Origin: Anodontia alba
Taxonomy: Eukaryota; Mollusca; Bivalvia; Lucinida; Lucinidae
Assembly: GCA_964016985.1 (NCBI GenBank)
Contig: OZ024825.1
Coordinates: 4,954,056 to 5,018,055, forward strand
Length of the DNA stretch: 64,000 bases
Direction of reading: 5' to 3'
Shown here: one piece after another, positions 31,801 to 41,900 of the stretch
Layout of the letters: each line of letters starts with the position of its first letter
Position numbering within the stretch: the first letter of the stretch is position 1
The notes under the pieces: model-generated
Told to the model about the DNA's origin: nothing
What the model saw: only the letters and a program-made list of their open reading frames with translations
Database searches by the model: none
Position numbers and translations under genes: made by a program

Positions 31801-32849
31801 TGGTATCTGACGTTGAACAGACAGTAAGGAACTGTACAGTGTGTGCTCAAAATCAAAGAGCAAATGTAAAAGAACCATTGATACCTGGAATAATTCCAGA
31901 CAGACCATGGTCACATGTTTCCGCAGATATCATGGAACTGAACAACAGACATTATCTTGTGATAGTTGATAGATATTCGAAGTGGGTAGAATTAAATTTG
32001 CTGGAAAACATGACAAGCAAAAATGTTATAAAACATTTGAAAAGTCAATTTTCAAGATACGGAATTCCAGATCAGTTTTACTCCGACAATCAGAGTACAT
32101 TTGTTAGTTCAGAATTCAAGAACTTCGCGAAAGAATATGGATTTGATTGTGTCACTTCCTCAGCCACCTTTTCGCAAAGTAATGGATTAGCAGAAAGAGC
32201 GGTTCAAACAACAAAAAACTTGTTGAAAAAAGCGAAAGACCAATATTTGGCAATGTTGTCATACAGAACAACAGTAATCGATGACATAGGACTATCACCT
32301 GCCGAAATGATGTTCTCGCATAGACTGAAAACAACATTACCTACGTCAGCCCCGCTGCTTCAACAAAAAGGACTACCCCAAAACCTTAAAAAACGCTTCA
32401 GAAACCGACAGGAAAAACAAAAGCGATATTATGATCGTGGTAGCAAACCGTTGAAACCACTAAATCCTGGCGATAATATTGTTATGCAGCACGAAAAGTC
32501 GTGGAAACCTGCTACTGTAACGGAAGCACACCAAACACCGAGATCGTATGTTGTCAAAAACGAATATGGTCAACAATACAGACGAAATCGCAGACATTTA
32601 AGACCAACGTCTGCAAGATTTCCGTCTGATCAGGTACCGGAGAGCAGGTCAGAAACTGAAACAACGTCGGCATCAACACCATTATCACGAGAACCCGGTA
32701 ACACAATGTTAGACCAGAGCGTTCGGGAAAATCGGGAAAACGGTACGGTAACAGATACACCGACAACAACAACAACATCTTCGTCGTATAAGACAAAATC
32801 AGGCCGTTCAGTTAAAATTCCGGAAAAATACAAGGATTATGTGATGTAA
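28875..32849 (+). CDS. Gag-Pol polyprotein, 1324 aa, intact
   Basis: Single open frame from ATG 28875 to a stop ending 32849. Gag occupies about residues 1-280. It carries a degenerate Cys-His knuckle (C212..C224) and a canonical CX2CX4HX4C knuckle at 231-244. The aspartic protease has DTGA at 309-312 and a VLGG flap-end motif near 380. Reverse transcriptase has LPYGL and the catalytic VDD at 591-593. RNase H begins near 730 with Asp739 in SVDAS. Integrase has an HHCC zinc domain (about 950-990) and catalytic Asp1018, Asp1071 and Glu1107 (35 residues between the last two, DD35E). A Ser/Thr-rich tail precedes the C-terminus. All catalytic residues are present and no frameshift or stop was found, so the protein is potentially functional. 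It would make virus-like particles, reverse-transcribe the RNA and integrate the copy. Confidence 0.96.
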   Translation: MDKYTTGALPSMDWEKQDLEQSWKSFKQHVQFMFDGPLKKKDEEEKCAFLMLWVGEKGRSLFQTWNLSADQKKKLENYYNGFEAYVKPTSNTIYNRYKFQSRVQNQDETFEQFVTELQLLVKDCDYDKADEMVRDRIVTGVKNSKIRAKLLNEGSKLTLTKTLELARTHKLSHSQCSAMEDKPVNAVKQKHKSNYSKYDKQKTVAKAEKQSCGKCGYEHGKLQCPAYGKRCSRCKRFNHFQKMCKTPLSSSSKSKKKRVNAVEDSSESSDNELYAGMINDLPLNSVNPLNDEWTVNSKINDKSVNFQIDTGARCNVMSQDTFRSFGIKTALKPTSTKLTSFSGHKLKPAGMVQLPCKIQGNNFDIDFYIVDSSVPSVLGGSTCREIGLIQRLYNVHINEVPKEKDLPQDINSSYRDLFEGLGCMPDTYSIQVDPSVKPVVHPPRKVPISMKDKVKKELLRMESEGVIKKQTEPTDWVNSMVVVPKPNGKVRICIDPRDLNKAVLREHYPMKTIEDILLEIPEAKVFSKLDAVSGYWQIKLSPESQKLCTFNTPLGRYSFTRLPYGLKSAGEVYQRSVSNMVQDIEGCEAIVDDILIWGKDTVEHDKRLRLVLDRIREYNMKLNRDKCKFRKSSISYVGHVLTGLGCKPDPEKVRAVKEMPPPTNVKELQTLLGFVQYLAKFIANMSDITAPLRQLLEKDIQWHWDLEQQSAFDLLKDKVTNAPVLRFYDPKKQLVLSVDASSKGLGSVLLQEGQPIAYASRALTKSQQNYVQLEKETLAITFGCRKFHQYVYGREVIVESDQKPLQAIFSKPLFKSPLRLQRLLLDLQKYDLKVIYKPGKSLFLADHLSRAYLNESKEDLISDSELSVNYLTYLPVSKDNQLKIKQATKQDNEMQILRDIVLKGWPQRRAQVPPEIRPYWNFRDEITFVEEMLFKGQKLIVPKSLRKEMLAIIHESHLGINKCKSRARDSLFWIGMVSDVEQTVRNCTVCAQNQRANVKEPLIPGIIPDRPWSHVSADIMELNNRHYLVIVDRYSKWVELNLLENMTSKNVIKHLKSQFSRYGIPDQFYSDNQSTFVSSEFKNFAKEYGFDCVTSSATFSQSNGLAERAVQTTKNLLKKAKDQYLAMLSYRTTVIDDIGLSPAEMMFSHRLKTTLPTSAPLLQQKGLPQNLKKRFRNRQEKQKRYYDRGSKPLKPLNPGDNIVMQHEKSWKPATVTEAHQTPRSYVVKNEYGQQYRRNRRHLRPTSARFPSDQVPESRSETETTSASTPLSREPGNTMLDQSVRENRENGTVTDTPTTTTTSSSYKTKSGRSVKIPEKYKDYVM

Positions 32850-33498
32850 ATAAGTATGAAAATTTTCTGAATGAAAGTGCTTCTTAATTTGGAGTGTTAC
32901 AGTGAATTTCTGTTGTTCAAAATATTGGATTAATGTGTTATATACAGGCTGGATTAACGCATAAAGTATTCGAAATTAATATGGATTAATTATTGTTTTA
33001 AAATCAAAAGTGTGAAAGTGTTAAAATCATTCATAAAATTCATGCATAAACATTTGGATTATATTTAGTATAACTACGGTAGCTGCATTCTTCACTAATA
33101 TTGGATTACATTGCCTAGTTTCCTAACTGAGGTTAACCTGGCCACACACACAGACGTTTTGGAGAAAAGCTGACATTGATAATTCCCTAATAATTTTAGA
33201 TACTGTTAACCTGTTAACACGCAATTACATTTCAAAGACTTGTGACATTAAGTGCTGCTGACAGATACTGTTTATGAACTCGATAAGCTAAACACTGCAG
33301 GGCTGGTTCGCTTAATTAGCTCCTCTGTTGATACAAATGACATTTTATCTTGATACTAAATAATGTTAAGGGAACGCCTGAACAACAGTTCTTTGATACA
33401 TGTAGTCTCGCTGCACTGAAGCAAACATTTTAGTGCATGTTTCTTTTATATTTTCAACTTTATAAAAATGAATCAAAATTTCATATTTTTTTTTCTTT

Positions 33499-33509
33499 GA
33501 AAAGGGGGA
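33499..33509 (+). promoter_or_regulatory. polypurine tract
   Basis: GAAAAGGGGGA directly abuts the 3' LTR TG. This is the expected primer for plus-strand DNA synthesis. Confidence 0.9.
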
Positions 33510-33736
33510 TGTGAAGTATTTACCATTACCAAATATACACCTGCTTACTCATCGCAGCAGCAGTCACATGTTTAGATATATTAAAATAGTTTGTGCCTCT
33601 CAGATAGCATCATTCGCGCTAGACTTTTTACACTGTATGTTTGTTGCATGTTAGTTCTCATATAGTCGTAGTTAATAAATATAGAACTTGAGTCTGGACT
33701 TGTGAGTTATTAAAATATAATAACACAAACATTACA
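33510..33736 (+). repeat. 3' LTR
   Basis: 227 bp, TGTGAAG...ATTACA, with AATAAA at 33674-33679. The host sequence just after it (TCATAACACAAACATGCAC) echoes the LTR's own end (AATAACACAAACATTACA). Confidence 0.95.
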
Positions 33737-33892
33737 TCATAACACAAACATGCACATCTGCAAAAATTGGAAGAGCACATTAATTCAAAGGTTTCTCTTA
33801 TACTACTTCTTATACTGGCTACAGTAGTATTTAAATTCTGCCTAGTATTAATCATGTAGTAGTTTGTCTTCTGTTCATTTGTTTTAAATACT

Positions 33893-34142
33893 CATTACGA
33901 AAACATGCCTATTCAAATATACTGAAAATTTTACCACCAAAAATTGAAACATTTCAGATTCTGCTCAAATCATAGTGGGTACTCGTTAGAACCGCCTCGG
34001 CGATGCGGTTCTAACCAGTACCCACAATCTATGTTTTTGAGCAGAAATAAGAACAATAATGTATACCCCTGTTAACCCCAGTTTCACTATATAAAAGAGG
34101 GGTTTAAGGAGGTCAACATTATATAGGAATGTTTTCGTGATG
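33893..34142. mobile_element. MITE family B (shortened core)
   Basis: CATTACGAAAACATGCCTATTC at the left, ATATAGGAATGTTTTCGTGATG at the right. Core palindrome GAACCGCCTCGGCGATGCGGTTC. Confidence 0.7.
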
Positions 34143-34149
34143 TGACGGA

Positions 34150-35320
34150 ACTATTTACATTTTTATGAACAGATTATTTACAAATATATTCATAATCAAG
34201 TAATCAACTTTGGAGCAAAATTCAATTCGCCACCTAACTTCGGTATCACATACACATGCCTACTCTCCTTTCAACATCTTCCAGAAACTTTTTATTTTAT
34301 TTTATTATTATTATTTTATTTGCTTGGCGCTTTACACAGGAGAAGTACATTTGCAAACTACTTTAGCATGATTTAATGCAAAACCACTTGTCGTAACTAC
34401 CCGATGCACAAATAGTTTTATTCCGATTTATTGTTTTTCGAAAAATCAAGTATTTTCACCTTTTCCCCATAGTAAAAATGGCTGCAAATTATGCAAAAAC
34501 CGGTAGGGTAGGTAAATTGGCGGCAGATTTTCAACAAGTTCCGTTTGTTCAAATTTTCTGAATTTTCTCAATATTGATGTGAAAAATTGTTTTTAAATAT
34601 CAATAATTAAAAGTTAGCGAAGAAAAGTAAAAACTAAGTCCTTTTACAATAAAAATTGCATAGGTCAGACCATTTTTTGGCCGTAAATTTAATTTTAGGG
34701 TAAATATTTGAGAACAAATATTTGAGAACAAAACACAAAACACAAAAATAGAAAAGACAAATTACTGGGGATGGGGCGGGATTAAACTAGTTTTAGTTTA
34801 CCGAACCCCCACCCCCACCCCCACCCCTACCTCCCCCTTATCTCCTGAATAAACTCCTAAATACTAAAAAATATAAGTGTATTCGTCTGCTTAGTAATCA
34901 TGCGGTGTGCGTGTTGTTTTAGACACGTATGCCTATCTATCTATCTTGGCTTAATGCCACACGCCCGCGAGAACATTCTAGGCATGAAAATACATATAAT
35001 TTGTAATCTGTCCAGATTATGCTTCATATTAAATTTGGCATGCTACCTTGTGGCTCATTACTGGAAAATAATCTAAAGATACAAATAAAAGGTGCTTAAT
35101 TTATACGAGTATATTCCTAAAATTCACCACTGGCTGTTGCCTCGAAAATAAATTCTAAAAGGAATGACCCTCGAGAGCAATGGACACACTCACAAAATTG
35201 AAACAGCGGAACAAATTATCTAGACCAAACTAACCAGTTTCGACAAATTAGGCCTCATCAGTGACCTTTATATATGTATTTTTATATGTATATTTTAAAA
35301 AACACGGAACTGACTCATTG
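34150..35320. other. intergenic, no gene recognised
   Basis: AT-rich, with a TTTTATTATTATT run near 34290-34320 and a C-rich stretch near 34803-34850. A short dispersed motif, ACGCCCGCGAG.(A/G)CATTCTAGGCA, occurs at about 34962 and again at 37725. No coding exons seen. Confidence 0.4.
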
Positions 35321-35328
35321 ATCACAAA

Positions 35329-35602
35329 CATCACGAAAACATACCTATATAATTTTGACCCCCTTAAACCCCACTTTTATATAGTAAAACTGGGGTTTAC
35401 AGGGGTATACCTTATTTCTGCCCCAAAACATAGATTGTGGGTACTCGTTAGAACCGCCTGGCTGAGGCGGTTCTAACAAGTACCCACAATCTATGTTTTG
35501 AGCAGAAGTATGAAAAAGTATCAGAGTTTTTTTATCTGATTTTTTTTTTAGTTTTTGGAGGTGAAATTTTCTATATATTTGAATAGGCGTCTTTTCGTAA
35601 TG
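35329..35602. mobile_element. MITE family B, reversed
   Basis: CATCACGAAAACATACCTATA at the left, AATAGGCGTCTTTTCGTAATG at the right. Core palindrome GTACTCGTTAGAACCGCCTG/GGCGGTTCTAACAAGTACCC is intact. Confidence 0.75.
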
Positions 35603-35796
35603 GGACCAGAAAATATAAATTACACTATAGTGAAGTGCGGGGAGACGTTTTACGACCACCACACCGTTTCAGCGCAGATAAGAAGATAAAGAGATTCTAA
35701 AAGGCCACAATCACGGAACACAGTCTTCCAGAGATATGGAAAGAAGGAGCGATGAGGAACAAACGATGACAAAACACAATTAACGACACAGTTGCA

Positions 35797-35835
35797 ACTC
35801 TCTCTCTCTCTCTACACACTTAACAACACAGCTGC

Positions 35836-35883
<48 letters not shown>
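35797..35883. repeat. (CT)n microsatellite, duplicated start
   Basis: CACA.TT..CAACTCTCTCTCTC occurs twice, the second time followed by about 45 bp of CT. Confidence 0.9.
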
Positions 35884-35885
<2 letters not shown>

Positions 35886-36458
35886 TTTACGCCTTTTTGG
35901 CATACATTTTATCAGTTTAGACAAGAAGCAGGAACAATTATTGGAAGTGGGGTGGGAGGGCTAATTTTACATAATCACAACCTCCCCCTTAATTCTGATG
36001 TTGCTCAAAATTGCAAAATTCCGCGTAGGTTCCACTATCTCGTCAGTGAAACATTACAGTGAAACACAAATAATCACAAATTTAAAGACAATCATAGGTT
36101 GGAACACGTAGGGCCAGACAACACCACACAAATAGCAATAGTCAGGTGGCGGACTGAGGAAGAAGCCCCATTCAATCTGAGGCCCGATTCAGCGTCGTAC
36201 AATTTAAGAGGGAATCGACTTGAAATTATCGACCTAAATATAGTTAAAAAAAAAACAAACATGCGGGCATACAGTTTTCTACATAACATTTATTATAACC
36301 TAGGCCTATTTTTGAAAAGATTGGCATTTTTTTAATTGCTCCGAAAAATCAGCATCACCAAAAATAATTAAAATGCTTCTGATTTTTATCAACTAAGTTG
36401 CCATAAAATTCAGGTTCCAATAGACTTTCATGCAGAAGTGTTTCCAAGCCAACGATGT

Positions 36459-36686
36459 TTAGAAAATCAGAATGATAGCGATAAGCCACGAAAATATATT
36501 ATGCAGTTTATTATACCAATACCCCTGTTTTAGAAATTTAGCAGTTAACAACAAGTTAAGGTTGGCATAATTAGAACCCATCGGTATACCCAGTATTTTT
36601 TCTGTATAATTTAGTACCAAACCGAATACATATATTGTCAAGGACACAGGGAAGAACATAAAAAAAATCCTTTTTGACAAGACCAT
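36459..36686 (-). pseudogene. reverse transcriptase relic (GIPMGSNYA)
   Basis: Minus-strand frame with LTIYVFGLVL, ILGIPMGSNYA, then TAKFLKQGYWYNKLHNIFS. The first motif matches the RT fragment at 1-95, and the second is the family's conserved C-terminal KLLKQGY.YHKLRK.FSKF block. Sequence normally separating them is missing, so this is an internally deleted relic. Confidence 0.65.
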
Positions 36687-36887
36687 AGGGCATAATGTTT
36701 ATGATCACCCGAAGTGAAAAAAAAAGGAGAGAAAAGCAAAAACATGTTTGTCATTACAAGCAACGTAAAGAGAATTTTCTCTTATGAACGTTCTTTCAAT
36801 TAAACCCAGACTTAATCTTTAACCAGTTTATGTGGAAATATAATGTAAAATGTAGAAAAATCATATATAGACAAACTGCATACGTGG

Positions 36888-36935
36888 AAGTATCTAAATT
36901 GCAAGTCAGGTTATCTACCAACTGAGCTAATTGGA
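36888..36935 (-). other. tRNA-like fragment
   Basis: The minus strand reads CCAATTAGCTCAGTTGGTAG, an A-box-containing tRNA 5' half, then GATAACCTGACTTGCAATTT. No B-box or acceptor pairing, so a SINE head or pseudo-tRNA rather than a gene. Confidence 0.4.
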
Positions 36936-37202
36936 TCAACAGTCCTACCAATCACCATATAATTTTGTCCCATAGAAATTAGCAAAGTAGAAAACTATGT
37001 AGCTGGAAAGGGAATATCACTCCTCTAATCAGCACTTTACTGAGAAATGAGACAGGGACTATTTGACAAAGACAACACTAAAGTTGCAACACAAAATAAA
37101 CACAACTGAAGTTAGACAAAGCAATAAAAACCTACAAATTATATAAATATAAAGATATTCGGGAATTTCCGCAATCACGGAGCACAGCCTTCCCGAGGCA
37201 CC

Positions 37203-37203
<1 letters not shown>

Positions 37204-37259
<56 letters not shown>

Positions 37260-37277
37260 TGATGATGATGATGATGA
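37204..37277. repeat. (AG)n and (GAT)n microsatellites
   Basis: About 50 bp of AG followed by GATGAT repeats. The left flank is the dispersed repeat (inverted) also seen at 3330-3720. Confidence 0.9.
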
Positions 37278-37894
37278 ATAAACAATGGCAATACAAACGC
37301 CACATATAAAACCACTGACGCGCGGAAAAAAAAAAGAACTGCAAAAGAGAAAAACGCCTTGGAACGGTCAACAGAAAAGAACTATTGGGAGTTTAAACCA
37401 GTCTGTTTTTGCTTATATGCAGAGGAAAGGTGTTGTTTGTTCTTAGTGATCTCTCCTGAATTTCCTTCATATTATTTGTATTTGATTAAAAAAAAAATGA
37501 CAAGCAATTGGACAATAGTTAAAGTTCGCCATAATTAAGGGTTAATAATTTACCTTGTTCGGTAAGAAATTTTGCTATGTGTTTCAAACAGCTAATTGAT
37601 GGGAAGCTTTTCCTTTTTAATTACTTCCGGTATATACGGCCACTAAAATTAAGTTGAAAGTCAGTGCAGATACCCAAGCGAGTAACAATGTCTTCACATT
37701 CTTTCTTTCTCTATATACTGTCTCACGCCCGCGAGGGCATTCTAGGCAGGGACGCGCGTCAAGCAAGAATCGGACAGAATATTAATCTGAATGAGAAAAA
37801 GTAAAAATAAAATAGTGAAGTGGATAAAATGATGATAGCTTAAAGTAGATAAGTGGAATTTAAAATCAGGTTTAAAAACAACTACCTCTGGATC

Positions 37895-38345
37895 TAAGGC
37901 CTTGTATGTTGCAATCTGCCAAGTGCTTCCTTGAACGAGTCAAGGGTTGGCAGAGACAACATTCTGGGGTAGGGCATTCCACTGTACAATTGCAAGGGGA
38001 TAAAACGAGTACTTGTGGAAGTCATGGGCTGTATGAATCTCTCTGAAAGTTAATGAGTGACAGTAACGAGATCGGCAGTTCAATAGTTGGATGTAGTCTG
38101 AGAGTGGTACTGCCACAAGGCCATATACAGTCTTGTAAAATAAGCAAAGACGCGCGCCTGCCCGTCTCTGTTCAAGGGTCCGCCAACCTAATTCTTCGAG
38201 CATGGCTGTCACACTTGACCTGTAATCAAAGTTACTTGAGGTCCATCTGGCAGCCCTACGTTGGACCTTTCTAGCTGGAGTATGTTTCTTTGGCTGTTGA
38301 GATCCCAGATAGGGGCTGCATACTCAGCTTGGGGCGAACAAGTGT
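37895..38345 (-). pseudogene. CR1/Jockey-type LINE C-terminal fragment
   Basis: The minus strand encodes MLEELGWRTLEQRRAGARLC, FYKTVYGLVAVPL, SRYCHSLTFREIHTAHDF and YSFYPLAIVQWNALPQNVV, then in a shifted frame LDSFKEALGRLQ. This is the hallmark C-terminal region of many invertebrate non-LTR polyproteins. A frameshift near the end and 5' truncation show it is dead. It lies 550 bp upstream of the SPEF2 start. Confidence 0.85.
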
Positions 38346-38764
38346 ACTTGTATTACAGGCAGTCTCTCTGATTTGATTTGACATCTTCTTGTATCTTAGA
38401 TATATAGATATGCCCCCCCTGCAGCAGCGTTGGGAACCAGTCAGATTATATATAGTTGGGGGTATATAAAAACACATTTTTAGTTTTTTTTTTTGTTTTT
38501 TTTTTTTTTTATAACAAACAAAAATCAACTCATACAGATATCTGACATGTATATCATTTATGTTTCATTTTCTGCAGTGTTAGAATTCAAGATGAGAAAA
38601 CCCTTTTTCCTTTAAGACAGAATTCCTCAATTAGTTAATTATAGAAATTCTTTACGATCATTGGTCACCAGGGGCAAAAGTGACTAACTCGAGTATACAG
38701 TGTAATGGACCAGTTTACTTACTGTGTCAGGTGCACGGTAACCATGCTGCTAGTTGTAGTCTCG

Positions 38765-38770
38765 ACCAAT
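38765..38770 (+). promoter_or_regulatory. CCAAT box upstream of SPEF2
   Basis: ACCAATG, about 125 bp before the SPEF2 ATG and 35 bp upstream of the X-box-like site, a common NF-Y/RFX spacing in ciliary promoters. Inference from sequence only. Confidence 0.4.
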
Positions 38771-38803
38771 GAAAATTCAGTTAACAAATCCGTTTCGTTG
38801 AAC

Positions 38804-38817
38804 GTTTCCATGGTGCG
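38804..38817 (+). promoter_or_regulatory. X-box-like RFX site of SPEF2 promoter
   Basis: GTTTCCATGGTGCG matches the RFX X-box consensus RYYNYYATRRNRAC at 12 of 14 positions, the last two differing. It lies about 78 bp before the ATG, inside the usual window for ciliary X-boxes. SPEF2 orthologues are motile-cilium genes, so RFX control is plausible. Confidence 0.5.
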
Positions 38818-38894
38818 AAACTTTTAACAACATGGAGGGTTGAGCAAAAATTATTGCAGCTTTCAGTATCAAAACGCTACATACGCCGTAAATC

Positions 38895-38952
38895 ATGACG
38901 GATATATTGTGTAGATGGCTCAACGATGAGCTGAAAATATCAAAAAAGCTTT
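38895..38952 (+). CDS. SPEF2: SPEF2 exon 1 with start codon
   Basis: ATG at 38895 opens MTDILCRWLNDELKISKKL, closely matching the family N-terminus M(S/T)(E/D)ILC.WLN.ELK(V/I)S. It stops one base into Ser at donor T|GTAAGG; exon 2 supplies CT. This exon is only 58 nt, so no long ORF marks it. Confidence 0.93.
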
Positions 38953-41900
38953 GTAAGGCACTAGTTTGGCATATATCCGTCTTAAACATTTAGTAATCCC
39001 GGACTTTCAAGTGGTCCCTTTTGCTACTCAACTTTTGTCTTTTCTGAAATGTTCCTATTCGTTACTTACTTTCAACTTCTTCAAACGCTCCCGCTGTTTG
39101 TTTTTTTTTTTTTTTTGATGAAAATGACATTACACAGATGAAATGCTCTTAGTGCAGGAATACAGTCAACTCGCCATTAGCGGATCAGTCATATTTTGGA
39201 GATTTGTAACTCACTCATTATCAGATTATGCTACGATACGAAATTAAAATAGTTGCAGTCAACAGCATGATACAATTTCCTGAATTGTTATGAAATCAGC
39301 TTGCAAGGTGATGGCATTAATCAATCTTAATCGAGGGAAAGTGATTAGAGCATTTTTTAACATTGTTTGCCTCGTTCAGGACGTGAAAGTTGAGACTTGC
39401 GCAAAGAAGGCTTTGCTGAAGAAGTTTTGAGTAAAATTCTTTAATTGCTTGAAGGGAAACTGTATTAATTTTTTATTAAACAACTTTACATACCAGTTTG
39501 TTTAGCAGCTTTGAGAAATATAAGCTTGATTCTAATGTAGTTGCTTATGTAACACGACGTCTCATTGGATAACGTCAAAAATTTGTGATGGTATATTCTG
39601 CATCTGATTGGATAACGTCAAAAATTTGTGACGGTATATTCTGCGATATACTGTTGGAAATCCGACGTCATCACCTGACGTTGCTTCTCATTGGCTGGCA
39701 TTTGGTCTTAGGCAGCTCACAGCACTTGTCGTTTTATGCAAATAGTACAGTTTTTCAACAGAAAAAATGAATAAATTAATTAGAATGGGGATAACTAAAT
39801 TCAAATTTGGGGGGGTAAATTGGAGGTTTTATGGTCAGAAGTTGTTTTTTCGGCGACTCGTCAATGCAGTTTTCCCCAAAATTAATCGGTTGCGGATCAT
39901 GGGTTTTTGCAGGTGAGGGAAAATCTCAGAAGTATGTTTGGGGTCCAAGAAATGCCCCAAATAGCCCAAACACACAAAACTTTCCAGGACCACACAAAAA
40001 AAAAAAGCAAAAAAAAACAACATAATTACCATGGCTTAGCAGTATTGTTGTGTTGACTATGTATTGACTTTTTGTGAATTTTGTTTCAAAGCAGTTAGGC
40101 TGTAGAACCACTCCTGTAAATCTTCTTGGTAATGTCCTCAAGTATTAACACACAGGTATATTGTTAATTATTGAGGTGCGCGGCGAGATTCAGTTAATCT
40201 TGATTTCTTGCTTCAGAACTTTGTAATAAAACTTCCCAGCTCTTCCAAAATGAGTCCTCTGCAGTCTTTGTACTCATCATCTGGTCTAACACTCAAATGC
40301 ATATCAAGGTCTAATGTTACAATTCCTGTTGTTCTAAACACATTCATACACATTCTTTCCCTCTGATTCTCATATTCCAGACATGATAAAAGAAAATGTT
40401 TAACAGATTCAACTTCTCCACATGCAGCACATTCCTTGTTGTCCTTCAGACCACATTTTTGACAGTTTTTTTGTAGGTACTCATTCAAAGGTATATAACC
40501 TGTTCTGAGCTGAGGGATTCTCCTTTCACTGAAAAATGATTAACTGGGCACCTTTGAACTTATATCGAAATATTGGTCTGTACTGATGTAGTGTTCTGTC
40601 TGTCTAAGTGACTCCATCTTTCCTGCCACTCCATTATGGCTGACCATTTGGCTGCTGTCTTCACATCTTCTAAAGATGTCACAGAACTGATCTCTTCAAG
40701 TTCTTTTGCTTCTTCTGCTCCTTCTTTTGCCAAATGGCAGCAATCTCATTCCTGTAGATGCTTGAATGTCCTGGTCCATGACAGCTCTCCTTCTACTCCT
40801 TGTTGTAGGTTTTCCATATCTGCATTTATGTTGTGTATAGTAGAATTGTGGTTCATGCCTTTCCATCCTAGAGTGAGAAGACCAACATCAACAACGATAG
40901 GAAGTTATACAATACAACGATTGGAAGTTGTGTCAACAACAATAAGAAGTTATACCATCTCAGTTAAGAATTCACTTATCATGGTTTTTATCATAGTCCT
41001 GGAGATTTACTGGGATTTACATGTTTTATAGTTTTCAATACTAGATCTTCAGTGATTTCTTCTGTATTACTTAGGGTTTGTGCATATGTTTTTTCCTCAA
41101 ATTTTGGTATATTCAGGTCACTTTCAACTTAAAAAAACACTAGCAAAATAATCATTTAACATATTTGCTGTTTCTTAATCATTGCTGATAAATTCCCCAT
41201 TACCTTTGTCAAGTTTACATACTGACGTCTTCATTTTTGTCTTACTTCGCACATAACTTCAAAAGAGCTTATTGTTTTCTTACAGCTGGCCTTACAACAG
41301 AAGGGTAGAGCATTTGTCTGAGAAGTAAAAAGTGGGGTCTGATTTGGGTTGCCTGTGTGTCAGGCAAACATTATGGTATCATTATAAAATCAGGCTTGCA
41401 CCCCAAGGCTGTACTTGTATTATATACTTATTTTCATTGACATTTGTTAAATGGTTATTCAGAATTAACAGAAAAAAACAATTATTTGGTATAAATGAAA
41501 CAAAAAAAATAATTCTTATTTTCTTATATATTTCAGCTCAGACAACATTTGAGAAAGACTTTGCTTCAGGTTACCTTATTGGAGAGGTTCTTAAGATACA
41601 TCAGCTCCAGGATGACTTTGACCAGTTCTCTCAGAGCCGGTATGTTCATTTTTACCCAGTGTGCTGAACTGGGCCCAGTTGTTTAAGACTAACAATATCA
41701 TTAGTTAACCTATTGTTAAATCTTTGAACATTATAATCATATGGCATATATGCTAATATTTTTTGCTGAAAAAATGTGAGTAGCTTTTGCATTTGTAAAG
41801 TAATCTTTTTTGTTTTGAAAGAAAATAAGGTTCAGAATTTAATATATATTGTAGCTATAGTAGATAAGAGAGGATAATCAGATACAGTCAAACCTGTGTT

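Larger units (their letters stand above)
28632..33736 (+). mobile_element. intact Ty3/Gypsy (Mag/Steamer-like) LTR retrotransposon
   Basis: The 5,105-bp element has 227-bp LTRs (28632-28858 and 33510-33736) that look identical by eye. A primer binding site directly follows the 5' LTR, and a polypurine tract precedes the 3' LTR. One uninterrupted Gag-Pol frame fills the interior. Domain order protease-RT-RNase H-integrase is that of Ty3/Gypsy. Single Gag-Pol ORF, short LTRs and compact size recall Steamer-like elements of bivalves in the Mag lineage; this sub-family call is inference. No clean 5-bp target duplication was found (CAGGG left, TCATA right). It sits between the divergent EIF2D and SPEF2 promoters. 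Near-identical LTRs and an open frame imply very recent insertion. Confidence 0.93.

Noticed and set aside
34803..34850. C-rich tract as a possible regulatory G-quadruplex
   Set aside because: Simple-sequence run with no positional link to either gene; nothing else supports a function.
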